From Mucilaginibacter sp. (GTDB taxonomy: Bacteria; Bacteroidota; Bacteroidia; Sphingobacteriales; Sphingobacteriaceae): 64,000 bases of DNA. Below are positions 35,691-44,334 of this stretch, one piece after another (position 1 is the stretch's first letter; each line of letters opens with the position of its first letter). The notes beneath the pieces are model-generated. The model saw only the letters and a program-made list of their open reading frames with translations, was not told where the DNA came from and made no database searches. A program made the translations under genes and the position numbers. Where the stretch lies: positions 36,499-100,498 of the forward strand of contig JAQBOA010000026.1 in the NCBI GenBank assembly GCA_028288305.1, given 5' to 3'.

Positions 35691-37073
35691 ATGGACAAAA
35701 ATTACACTGAAACTATCGTTGCCCTTGCCACTCCAAACGGGACTGGTGCTATAGGTATAATCCGTCTTTCCGGTCCGGAAGCAATAATTATTGCAAACAA
35801 GGTTTTCAAGGGAAAGGATTTAACCAAACAGATTTCGCACACTATACATTTTGGTAATATAGTAGACGGAGACCCCGACAACTATCGGGAGGTTTTAGAT
35901 GAAGTATTGGTGTCCCTTTTTATTGCTCCGCGATCTTACACCCGCGAAAATGTGGTGGAAATATCCTGTCATGGTTCGGCTTATATTATAGAATCCATTA
36001 TAAAACTGCTCATTAAAAACGGTGCCCGTTCGGCAAAGGCGGGTGAATTCACCTTAAGGGCTTTTTTAAACGGACAATTGGACCTTTCACAAGCCGAAGC
36101 TGTTGCCGACCTGATTGCTTCTAATTCAAAAGCATCACAGCAGGTAGCCTTACAGCAACTAAGAGGAGGTTTTAGTAGCCAGTTACAATCATTGCGTGAT
36201 CAGTTGGTTCAATTTGCCTCACTCATAGAGCTGGAACTTGATTTTGCTGAAGAAGATGTGGAGTTTGCAAATCGCGAACAGTTAAAGAAACTTACGCATG
36301 AAATTACAAAAGTTATAGGTAATCTTATCAGGTCGTTTGAATTGGGCAATGCAATTAAACAAGGGATAAACACCGTTATAGCAGGCCGTCCAAATGCCGG
36401 TAAGTCAACTCTACTAAATGCTCTGCTCAATGAGGAACGCGCCATAGTAAGCCATATACCTGGTACAACACGTGATACTATTGAGGAGGTGTTAAACATA
36501 CATGGAATAAATTTCCGGTTAATTGATACAGCCGGCATTCGGGAAGCTACCGATACTATCGAAAAAATCGGTGTACAACGCACTATGGAAAAGATCAGCC
36601 AGGCTGCATTGTTGATTTATATTTATGATGCTCAGCAAATTACCATTGAAGAGCTGAACAAGGATATAGAAAGCCTTAAAAAGCCGGGGATTGAAATGAT
36701 GGTTGTAGCTAATAAAATTGATCTGCTGAATAGTGAAGAAATTGCCGCGTTGCCGCATTCCCAAAATGAAGTGGTTATATCGGCAAAAGAAAAATTTCAT
36801 ATCGATGATCTTAAGCAGAAGATATATCACGCAGCCATCAAAGATAAATTAACCGGCGATGAAACCCTGGTAACCAACATCCGCCACCTTGAAGCTCTTC
36901 AAAAAACAGAAGCAGCTTTGATTAGGGTACTTGATGGTATGGATGCGGTAACTTCCGACTTTTTAGCTATGGATATTAAGCAGGCCCTACACTACCTCGG
37001 CGAAATTACCGGGGCCGTCACTACCGATGACCTGCTTGAAAATATTTTCAGTAAGTTTTGTATCGGAAAGTAA
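35691..37073 (+). CDS. mnmE: tRNA-modification GTPase MnmE
   Basis: With MnmG it installs cmnm5U/ nm5U at the tRNA wobble base. The protein has the N-terminal THF-binding domain (TIVALATPNGTGAIGIIRLSG), a helical domain, the G domain (AGRPNAGKSTLLNALL; DTAGIRE; ANKIDLL) and the C-terminal cysteine motif FCIGK, complete at the stop. ATG 35691 (460 residues) is preferred over the TTG at 35685. The 3' end of mnmE (trmE) is a known attachment site of integrative islands in other bacteria; an accessory gene block starts right after it here. Confidence 0.96.
   Translation: MDKNYTETIVALATPNGTGAIGIIRLSGPEAIIIANKVFKGKDLTKQISHTIHFGNIVDGDPDNYREVLDEVLVSLFIAPRSYTRENVVEISCHGSAYIIESIIKLLIKNGARSAKAGEFTLRAFLNGQLDLSQAEAVADLIASNSKASQQVALQQLRGGFSSQLQSLRDQLVQFASLIELELDFAEEDVEFANREQLKKLTHEITKVIGNLIRSFELGNAIKQGINTVIAGRPNAGKSTLLNALLNEERAIVSHIPGTTRDTIEEVLNIHGINFRLIDTAGIREATDTIEKIGVQRTMEKISQAALLIYIYDAQQITIEELNKDIESLKKPGIEMMVVANKIDLLNSEEIAALPHSQNEVVISAKEKFHIDDLKQKIYHAAIKDKLTGDETLVTNIRHLEALQKTEAALIRVLDGMDAVTSDFLAMDIKQALHYLGEITGAVTTDDLLENIFSKFCIGK
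37056..37073 (+). other. Candidate left attachment site at the mnmE 3' end
   Basis: The last 18 bases of mnmE (encoding FCIGK and the stop) correspond to the position of the attB site used by some trmE-specific islands. A degenerate copy, encoding FCIWK-stop and agreeing at 14 of 18 bases, is at 44665-44682. Confidence 0.4.
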
Positions 37074-37263
37074 TATCGTAAAATCAGCACAAACTTTAAT
37101 CGTTTAATCGCCTTATTTTCACCAAATTAAGGAGTTTTTTCTTTGCTAAAACTTTTTGATTTTTGCCACCATTTTGGCTGTTTTTGTACCTAAACGGTAT
37201 TTGTACTTCTTTAAAGAATGCCCAAGTACAATAAATTGTGATAATCTACTAAATTTACAAAAT
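37074..37263 (+). promoter_or_regulatory. Leader region of the accessory operon
   Basis: 190 bp between mnmE and the first accessory gene. It contains TTGTACCTAAA (37184-37194), which recurs at 44618-44628, and a perfect 8-bp inverted repeat TTGTACTT (37201-37208) / AAGTACAA (37224-37231). The latter may be an operator, or a recombinase-binding site if this is an island end. No ideal TTTG/TAnnTTTG promoter is seen; ATAAATTGTGATAATC is the nearest candidate. Confidence 0.5.
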
Positions 37264-39174
37264 ATGGGAAAACCCTTTAATAAAGAACTGGATAACGTTC
37301 ATAATACATTGGAATGGGGATTAAACCAGGTTGTTAAAGACCTGAAAAATGAAATTCTTCACTATAAAAAACCTTTGTTAGTTGTTGGCTCAGGTGGTTC
37401 TTTAAGCGCTTGTCATTATGCTGTTTCACTTTACCAACAACATGGCATCATTGCGAAAGCAATTACTCCTTTGGAACTTTTTTATTCAAAGAGTATTCTT
37501 CGGGAATCGAACGTTTTATTTATTAGTGCCAGTGGCAAAAATACTGATATACTATTTGCTTATAAAACCGCGATTAGCTGCGAGCCGACAAGAATTTACA
37601 GCATCTGTATGCAATTAAATAGTCCATTAGCCAAACTTGCAGAAAATGTTTCTATTAGCAAACACTTTGAATTTTCGTTGCCTTCAGGTAAGGATGGTTT
37701 TTTGGCAACCAATAGTTTAATCGCATTTTTTAGCGTATTATATCAAGCATTATCCATCAATAAATTACCCGCCATTATTGTTGAAAATAATTATACATCT
37801 TTTCATTCTGATTTAAAAAAATTTATTGAAAAGGTGACCCCGGATTTTACCTTAACGGTACTACATGCGGGATGGGGGCAGCCGGTAGCCATAGACTTAG
37901 AATCCAAATTGGCCGAAGCCGCATTATCAGATGTTCTGATTTCTGATTATCGGAATTTTGGACATGGCAGGCATCATTGGTTTGATAAACGAAAAAACAA
38001 TTCTGCGATCATCGCACTGGTTACTAAAGAAGAGGAAAAACTTGCCGAAAAAACATTAGCTATACTACCGCATGATATTCCTGTTCTAAGAATTACGTCT
38101 GAAATCAGCGGAGCGATGGCAAGTATTGATTTATTGATAAAATCGTTTTTTTTAATAAATGAACTGGGGAAAATACAAGGTATAGACCCTGGCCGACCAG
38201 GGGTGCCTGATTTTGGCAGCAATTTATACCACCTAAAGTATCAGCAACTTTTTACAAAAAGAGGTATCAAGCCTTCTTTAAATGAACAAATGGCTATTAT
38301 TAGAAAATCGGGGATTACTGTATATGAACAATTAAATAGTGATGAAAAGAAGTATTGGTCGGTAGCATACCATAGTTATATGGATCATCTCCAACAAACA
38401 GCATTTGGCTCAATTATTTTTGATTATGATGGCACGATTTGCTCTTCAAAAAACAGATTTGAAGGTGTAGATAATGAAATTAAAGATTATTTGCTGAAAA
38501 TTTTATCTCAAGGATTTATCGTAGGAATTGCGACTGGTAGAGGTAAATCAGTGCGAACAGATCTTCAGAAAATCATCCCGGTAGAATTTCGGAATAGGGT
38601 TATTATTGGATACTATAATTGTAGCGAAATGGGCACATTAGATAATGATGCGATACCGGACAAACAAAAATCTAATAATGAATCCCTGATTAAAGTTTAT
38701 GATATTCTTAAATCCTATCATTTCCCGGTGGAGGTGACTGTTGAAATGAAGCCACATCAACTTACTATCGTAATCGAGAATAAAGATGAATGGGAAAAGA
38801 TTAGAAATAGTATCATTCAATTAATTATGATCCAAAACATACCAAATATTCAAATACTGGAATCCAGCCATTCTATGGATATAATAGACCAAAGCTGCAC
38901 TAGTAAACTAAATATTATGGAGCAATGTCAGCAGATGGCCAATTTATTAAATATCCCATCCGAATCTCTTTTTATAGGGGATAAAGGCCAATGGCCTGGC
39001 AATGATTTTCAATTGTTATCTAACTCCTGCTCACTCAGCGTTGATGAAGTTTCATCGCTTTATAACAGTTGTTGGAATTTAGCTTCTCCCGGTATAAAAA
39101 ATATTAAAGCTACAGAATATTATCTATCTTGCTTGAATTTCCAACCTAAAGCCATGTTTATCCACTTTAAATGA
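37264..39174 (+). CDS. SIS-domain sugar isomerase fused to HAD phosphatase
   Basis: First gene of a five-gene overlapping operon. ATG 37264 (636 residues) is used; a longer frame from a TTG at 37156 would include a non-conserved hydrophobic stretch. Residues about 25-330 form two SIS-type phosphosugar-binding halves (VVGSGGSLSACH at 40-51; SASGKNTD at 88-95; ESKLAEAA at 213-220; NFGHGRHHWF at 231-240). Residues about 380-600 are a HAD hydrolase with motif I FDYDGT (386-391), motif II ATGRGKS (423-429) and motif IV GDKGQWPGND (572-581), of Cof/sugar-phosphatase type. The fusion predicts processing of a phospho-sugar or aminated sugar followed by dephosphorylation. The actual substrate is unknown. 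Confidence 0.85.
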   Translation: MGKPFNKELDNVHNTLEWGLNQVVKDLKNEILHYKKPLLVVGSGGSLSACHYAVSLYQQHGIIAKAITPLELFYSKSILRESNVLFISASGKNTDILFAYKTAISCEPTRIYSICMQLNSPLAKLAENVSISKHFEFSLPSGKDGFLATNSLIAFFSVLYQALSINKLPAIIVENNYTSFHSDLKKFIEKVTPDFTLTVLHAGWGQPVAIDLESKLAEAALSDVLISDYRNFGHGRHHWFDKRKNNSAIIALVTKEEEKLAEKTLAILPHDIPVLRITSEISGAMASIDLLIKSFFLINELGKIQGIDPGRPGVPDFGSNLYHLKYQQLFTKRGIKPSLNEQMAIIRKSGITVYEQLNSDEKKYWSVAYHSYMDHLQQTAFGSIIFDYDGTICSSKNRFEGVDNEIKDYLLKILSQGFIVGIATGRGKSVRTDLQKIIPVEFRNRVIIGYYNCSEMGTLDNDAIPDKQKSNNESLIKVYDILKSYHFPVEVTVEMKPHQLTIVIENKDEWEKIRNSIIQLIMIQNIPNIQILESSHSMDIIDQSCTSKLNIMEQCQQMANLLNIPSESLFIGDKGQWPGNDFQLLSNSCSLSVDEVSSLYNSCWNLASPGIKNIKATEYYLSCLNFQPKAMFIHFK

Positions 39175-40274
39175 GATCGGTTCTTGCTGAAAGACTATTA
39201 GTAAAAATAATGCAATGGAAGCCGGAAGAGATTTCCAAAGAGCGTCCGATGCTTCAGGCATTAGCAAATTTTAAATATGATGAGTATCAGCAATTCTCAC
39301 CTGGTATCCGTTTTATGGAAAGTTTGGTTAAATGGCTGACTCAGTTTAAGGAGTTAGAGGAACGAAGGGTTGCTTATGCTTTTATTATGGAGCATTTGAT
39401 ATTCATCTCAAGCAACCAATTGCTTCATTTAGTCAACATAACTTTTGCAGATAAGATCAACCCTATTATTATTGAAAAAACTGCTAAATTCAACTTATTT
39501 AGCAAGTATAAAATACGCAAGATCGTTATAAGCAGTAGCTATAAATTCTTTTTAAGGCGCTCACTCTTTATTGGGCTAAGCGACGGTTCCAAAATTGATC
39601 TTTTGAGAAGAAGCTATCCTCGAATCAGCAATGAACAGGTTTTAGCTACTTATTCCGTTTCAGAGGATAAGGTAAATGATATGATCGAAGAACTGAAAAA
39701 GTCTAAGATTGCTCATAAAAAATTTAATACTGTCTTTTTGGTAGATGATTTTACTGCCAGCGGCACCAGCTATTTTAGAAAAAAAGACAACAAGTGGGGT
39801 GGTAAAATTTTTAAATTCATCAATTCTTTATTTAACCCAGACGAAAAATCGGCTATTGCCGGGCTTATTCAGGAAGATGAAATTTTAGATGTCCATATTA
39901 TTTTTTATATCGCCACAGAAGAAGCACTGAAGATGCTTAACGATAACATTAATCAATTTAAAACAGAGGTTACGGGCTATAATTTTCATTTTAGTATCCA
40001 CGCTATTCAAATCTTAGGCGAAGATATTAAGGATCGGGTTTTGAAGGACAAACCTTTCATGGAGCTAATTAAAAAATATTTTGACCCTAATATTGTGGAT
40101 AGTCATTATACTATGGGAAAACACGCAGAACCACATTTGGGGTTTAATGAGTGCTCTCTGCCATTAATTTTGAATCATAATACCCCCAACAATTCGCTAC
40201 CTATATTTTGGTTTCCAGACGACAAGCAATATCTCGGTTTATTTCCCCGCGTTACAAGACATAAAGATGAGTAA
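39171..40274 (+). CDS. Phosphoribosyltransferase-like protein (conflict-system type)
   Basis: Overlaps the SIS-HAD gene by 4 bp (ATGA). 367 residues; the first about 110 are helical, then a PRTase core with the PRPP-binding loop VFLVDDFTASGTS at about 188-200. This motif is the signature of PRTases that bind PRPP through the acidic pair and the TxSGTS loop. The flanking parts are unlike purine/pyrimidine salvage enzymes. I recall a Pfam family named PRTase-CE that pairs with an ORC/Cdc6-like ATPase in bacterial conflict operons, and this fits it; that is memory, not a search. Likely role: transfer of, or binding to, a phosphoribosyl group on an unknown acceptor. Confidence 0.75.
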   Translation: MRSVLAERLLVKIMQWKPEEISKERPMLQALANFKYDEYQQFSPGIRFMESLVKWLTQFKELEERRVAYAFIMEHLIFISSNQLLHLVNITFADKINPIIIEKTAKFNLFSKYKIRKIVISSSYKFFLRRSLFIGLSDGSKIDLLRRSYPRISNEQVLATYSVSEDKVNDMIEELKKSKIAHKKFNTVFLVDDFTASGTSYFRKKDNKWGGKIFKFINSLFNPDEKSAIAGLIQEDEILDVHIIFYIATEEALKMLNDNINQFKTEVTGYNFHFSIHAIQILGEDIKDRVLKDKPFMELIKKYFDPNIVDSHYTMGKHAEPHLGFNECSLPLILNHNTPNNSLPIFWFPDDKQYLGLFPRVTRHKDE

Positions 40275-42156
40275 GCTTAGAAACCCCTTTCGGCTGCGTG
40301 CGTCTGAAAAAATAGAGTCAGATAATAATTTCCTGAAATTATATAGCCCAAGTGTGCTTGAAGCACTTATGGATAAAGATAAAAATGGCACCTTATGGAA
40401 TAACGTACTTTATATACATAGTTCTCCAGGAGCAGGTAAAACTTCACTTCTACGTGTTTTTGAGCCGAATACATTAAGTACGTTGCTCAATAACAAATCT
40501 GCTAATGAATATAAACCGATTTATGCCATGCTCAAAAAATTGGGTGTAATTGACGATGATGGCATATTGGTTTTAGGGATACCGTTAGTTTGCACCAGAA
40601 ACTATGAAATTCTTGAGGAATTAAACGTTTCTAATGCTCAAAAAATAAGATATTTTTTTTCTTTGCTGAATGCCAGGATTGTTTTGGCCACATTAAAATC
40701 TCTCGTAAACTTAGCAGCTTATAACAGATCGTTTTCAGATATTTTGGAAACCATAACCTACAATTACGATAACAGAGATAATTACTTTAGAGATATTAAC
40801 TTGCCCTGTACTGGCAAGGAGCTATACAATTGGGCATCCAATATTGAAAAAAAAGTTTACGAAGCTATAGACAGTTTTTTACCTGTCTCTGATATTCAGC
40901 CAATTGGACACGATGAGTTATTTACTATGAGTGTGCTGAAACCCGAATACTTTTCTTTAAATGGGGTTACATTAACTGGCAAGTTTCTTTTTATGCTGGA
41001 CGATTCTCATAAATTATCTTTTAACCAGCGGCAATCCTTAAAAAAATATGTTATTGAGAAACGAGGCACATTTAGCATTTGGATATCTGAAAGATTAGAG
41101 GCGTTAGAGCCAATAGATAATTTAAGATCATTTGAAGAAAGAGACTATGAAGAATTAAATCTCGAAAAGTTTTGGAGTGATAAACCGGCCAAGTTTGAAA
41201 AGATACTTTCAAGTATTGCTGATAAAAGGGCCGCTAATTCTTCAGAGGATGTAAATTCTTTTCAAGATTTTTTGGATGACGAACTTGAGGAAGAAATTTA
41301 TAAGTCTGATTTTTTATCGTCTATGGCTCAAACAATGGAAAAGGTAAAAAATGTAAGTGCTTACACTCCTAAGTTTGATAAATGGATTGCCTATGTTGAA
41401 AATTATACCAGTTCACCTTTTGAAAAGGCTGTTTTATTCAAGAAATTAGAAATAATTATCAACAGAAATATCGGGCGCTCTCAATTATCATTCGAGTTTC
41501 CTTTGGCAGAGCAGGAACTGTTCGATAAGTTTAAAACTGAAGTCGAAGCCGCGTCAAAATTGTTTCTTACTAAGGATTCCAAAATCCCGTATTATTTTGG
41601 CTTTAATGATCTTGCCAAGTTATCATCTAACAACATAGAACAGTTCTTGTCATTTTCTGCCAACCTATTTGAAGAAATGCTCTCGAATAAGCTTTCAGGT
41701 TTTCAAATTAATTTACAAACCGGTGATCAGCAGAGGATATTATATGGTGTAGTCGAAAACAAATGGAATGAGTTATCTAAGATTTTGCCATTTTCCAATC
41801 AGGTTATCGCTTTTTTAGACAAACTTGGAGAGTTTTGCCATAAGGAAACCTTTAAACCGAATGCCCCTTATGCGCCTGGAGTAACCGGTTTCGCGATTAA
41901 GGATGAACAATCATTATTTAGTAAATCAGGCGATTGGTTTCAGGATACTGCTTTTGAGCCTTTCCTTAACATTCTTTCTATTTGCATTTCCTTTAACTTA
42001 CTTGAAGCCAAAGAAGTGCTGCAGGGCGAAAAAGGGCAGAGATGGAATGTTTATTACTTAAACAGGTGGTTGTGTTTGAAATTCAATCTCCCCTTTGCCT
42101 ATGGCGGTTGGCGTCCTAAATCCGCCGATGAACTTTCTAAATGGACTAAAATATGA
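40267..42156 (+). CDS. ORC/Cdc6-like AAA+/STAND ATPase
   Basis: Overlaps the PRTase gene by 8 bp. 629 residues. Walker A SSPGAGKTS at 52-60, Walker B LFMLDD at 241-246, and a following sensor-1-like strand (GTFSIWISERLEAL). The long interval between Walker A and B and the helical, acidic middle part (about 320-400) are like the ORC-CDC6-type NTPases that accompany PRTase-like genes. The C-terminal about 250 residues look alpha-helical and may be winged-helix. Such proteins act as nucleotide-dependent switches that sense a trigger; no nuclease or protease domain is visible. Function is inferred from the fold only. Confidence 0.75.
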   Translation: MSKLRNPFRLRASEKIESDNNFLKLYSPSVLEALMDKDKNGTLWNNVLYIHSSPGAGKTSLLRVFEPNTLSTLLNNKSANEYKPIYAMLKKLGVIDDDGILVLGIPLVCTRNYEILEELNVSNAQKIRYFFSLLNARIVLATLKSLVNLAAYNRSFSDILETITYNYDNRDNYFRDINLPCTGKELYNWASNIEKKVYEAIDSFLPVSDIQPIGHDELFTMSVLKPEYFSLNGVTLTGKFLFMLDDSHKLSFNQRQSLKKYVIEKRGTFSIWISERLEALEPIDNLRSFEERDYEELNLEKFWSDKPAKFEKILSSIADKRAANSSEDVNSFQDFLDDELEEEIYKSDFLSSMAQTMEKVKNVSAYTPKFDKWIAYVENYTSSPFEKAVLFKKLEIIINRNIGRSQLSFEFPLAEQELFDKFKTEVEAASKLFLTKDSKIPYYFGFNDLAKLSSNNIEQFLSFSANLFEEMLSNKLSGFQINLQTGDQQRILYGVVENKWNELSKILPFSNQVIAFLDKLGEFCHKETFKPNAPYAPGVTGFAIKDEQSLFSKSGDWFQDTAFEPFLNILSICISFNLLEAKEVLQGEKGQRWNVYYLNRWLCLKFNLPFAYGGWRPKSADELSKWTKI

Positions 42157-43289
42157 TAAATCTAAGGTGGGACCCATCTGTATTAATTAGTGGTACTAAG
42201 ACTCCTGAGTTTTGGAAAGAGCATTTTGAGATACCAACGCGTAAACTGTTATTCATTTTGGGTAGAGGATTCGATGTACGGATGAATATCGCTATTAAAA
42301 ATTTATTGCTAAACGCGCCCAACGTTGACGTTGATTGCTGGTTGATCGAATTTGAAGAGGGAACAAGTTCAAGTTCACAAAAATATCAGCCGCACGTCGA
42401 GGAAAATTTAGATGAATTAAAATCCCTTATGGGAACCCGGAATATTACATCAAAGCAAATTGCATTATGGAGTACTCAGCCCAAAGGTAAACGGCAACGG
42501 ATAGGTGATCGCCAGGCCGCTAATATATTAACCGACTACAGCCAGATCAGTCAATACACAGATATTATAATTGACATCAGTGCATTGCCAAGAGGGGTAT
42601 ATTTTTCTTTGGTTGGTAAATTTCTGACATTTATTGATCGGTATGCTAAAGAGAATCCCCCTAACTTCTTTATTGTCGTATCTGAAAATGCAAATATTGA
42701 TGTGCGAATTAAAGAAAAAGGTATTGATGAAGATGTGGGGTATCTGTACGGCTTTGGAGGTACATTAGAATTAACATCCGAGGTTGAAGAACCTATTGTT
42801 TGGTTTCCAATCCTGGGAGAGGATAAGCTTGAGCATTTAGAAAAAGCACATGGACATATCCGACCGCATGAAATCTGTCCGGTTCTACCTTTTCCGTCAA
42901 AGAACCCGAGACGTTCTGATTCGCTGATTAAAACCTATCACCAATTACTGTTTGATAAACTCAATATAGAGCCGCAAAATTTGATGTACGTGCCTGAGCA
43001 AAATCCATTTGAAGCATACATCAGATTAACTAAGGCAATACATAACTATTATAATTCGTTAAAGGTATTAGAAGGATGTAAAGCTGTAATATCAACTTTT
43101 TCGAGTAAACTTCTATCAATAGGAACTTTGTTATCAGCTTATGAGTTGATCGGTCAAATTGGCGTGGGGGTATTGAATGTTGATTCACAGGGATATGAAA
43201 TTGATCATTTTGAAGATTTAAAAAATCTTAAGGATGATAGCGAACTTTTCGTAATTTGGCTAACTGGAGAACCTTACAATGAAAACTAA
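42153..43289 (+). CDS. Unrecognised Rossmann-like protein of the accessory operon
   Basis: Overlaps the ATPase gene by 4 bp and the kinase gene by 11 bp. 378 residues with no family I can name. The first strand/loop LLFILGRGFDVRM (32-44) and the later strand IIIDISALPRGVYF (138-151) look like nucleotide- or cofactor-binding edges of a Rossmann-type fold. The first loosely recalls the IGNGFD start of AbiH-type abortive-infection proteins, but nothing else matches. Residues about 160-200 hold another strand-loop pair (FFIVVSENANIDVRI) and the C-terminal third (about 270-360) a helical segment. It could be the ligand sensor or effector of the system. No membrane segment or signal peptide. Confidence 0.7.
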   Translation: MINLRWDPSVLISGTKTPEFWKEHFEIPTRKLLFILGRGFDVRMNIAIKNLLLNAPNVDVDCWLIEFEEGTSSSSQKYQPHVEENLDELKSLMGTRNITSKQIALWSTQPKGKRQRIGDRQAANILTDYSQISQYTDIIIDISALPRGVYFSLVGKFLTFIDRYAKENPPNFFIVVSENANIDVRIKEKGIDEDVGYLYGFGGTLELTSEVEEPIVWFPILGEDKLEHLEKAHGHIRPHEICPVLPFPSKNPRRSDSLIKTYHQLLFDKLNIEPQNLMYVPEQNPFEAYIRLTKAIHNYYNSLKVLEGCKAVISTFSSKLLSIGTLLSAYELIGQIGVGVLNVDSQGYEIDHFEDLKNLKDDSELFVIWLTGEPYNEN

Positions 43290-44334
43290 CGAATCTATGA
43301 ATCTATACCAAAATCCTGTTTGCATTGGCACGGGACTTGTCGCTTTAGACGTTATAATCAGTGGTAATCAAACAACTCCAACTCAGTTTTTAGCTGGTGG
43401 TTCGTGTGGGAATGTTATAACTATTCTTTCATATTTAGGATGGTCAACCTATCCAATTGCGAGATTATCGAATAATGTTGCCGCGGAATTGCTTCTTGAA
43501 GATTTAAAGTTTTGGAATGTTAATGATACATTGCTAAGCATAAATGATGATGGAAGTACCCCTGTTATTATTCATAGAATTATGAAAGACCAACAAGGGG
43601 CGCCTAAACATCGTTTTGAATTTAGAAACCCAGAGGATGGACGACATTTACCATCATATAAAGCATGTCTTGCTAAATCTGTACCTGATATTTTTGCTAA
43701 AAAACAAAATCCCAACGTATTCTATTTTGACAGAATAAATAGGGCATCTATTGAACTGGCAAAATTATATAAGGCTCAGGGTTCAATCATATTTTTTGAA
43801 CCATCAAGTACAAAAGATACAAAGGGATTTAATGAATGTATGGATATAGCGGATGTCGTTAAATTTTCCGATGATCGCATAATTAATTATGAGGAGATGT
43901 TCCCGCAAGCTAAAGCAGGTTTAGAAATTCAAACTATGGGTAACCGTGGACTACGCTTTAGAAAAAAAAATCAAACTAAGTGGACTTTACTTAGCGGTTA
44001 TTCGATTGATAATGTGGTGGATGCTGCCGGTGCTGGAGATTGGTGTACGTCGGGTATTATTATCAATTTGTTTAAAAACCCTGCCGAAATTAATAACTTA
44101 AGTGATAATGACATCATTTTTGCACTTCAATTTGGCCAGGCCCTAAGTGCTTTAAACTGTACTTTTGAAGGAGCAAGGGGTTTAATGTATAACATTAAAC
44201 GATCCGAATTACTATTGTACATCCAGCATATAATATCATCGAATCTTCAACGCATACCGCAAAGCAGGAATACAAATAGTTATGAGATCAAAAAGACTGG
44301 CTTAAAGATTTCGTCTTTGTTTGCAGCAGTTTAA
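43279..44334 (+). CDS. PfkB/ribokinase-family sugar kinase
   Basis: Last gene of the operon, overlapping its neighbour by 11 bp. 351 residues. The N-terminal GTGLVALDVIISGN and GGSCGNVITILSYLGW blocks and the C-terminal signature DAAGAGDWCTSGII (catalytic Asp in GAGD) are diagnostic for the PfkB family, which phosphorylates sugars, nucleosides or ribose. The N-terminal part begins with a short hydrophilic tail. Substrate not decided. In context it would phosphorylate a sugar or nucleoside handled by the SIS-HAD and PRTase proteins. Confidence 0.9.
   Translation: MKTNESMNLYQNPVCIGTGLVALDVIISGNQTTPTQFLAGGSCGNVITILSYLGWSTYPIARLSNNVAAELLLEDLKFWNVNDTLLSINDDGSTPVIIHRIMKDQQGAPKHRFEFRNPEDGRHLPSYKACLAKSVPDIFAKKQNPNVFYFDRINRASIELAKLYKAQGSIIFFEPSSTKDTKGFNECMDIADVVKFSDDRIINYEEMFPQAKAGLEIQTMGNRGLRFRKKNQTKWTLLSGYSIDNVVDAAGAGDWCTSGIIINLFKNPAEINNLSDNDIIFALQFGQALSALNCTFEGARGLMYNIKRSELLLYIQHIISSNLQRIPQSRNTNSYEIKKTGLKISSLFAAV

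Noticed and set aside
37156..37263. Upstream TTG extension of the SIS-HAD protein
   Set aside because: The added 36 residues are hydrophobic and unlike SIS domains, and they run through the leader region with the inverted repeat; ATG 37264 gives a normal SIS start.
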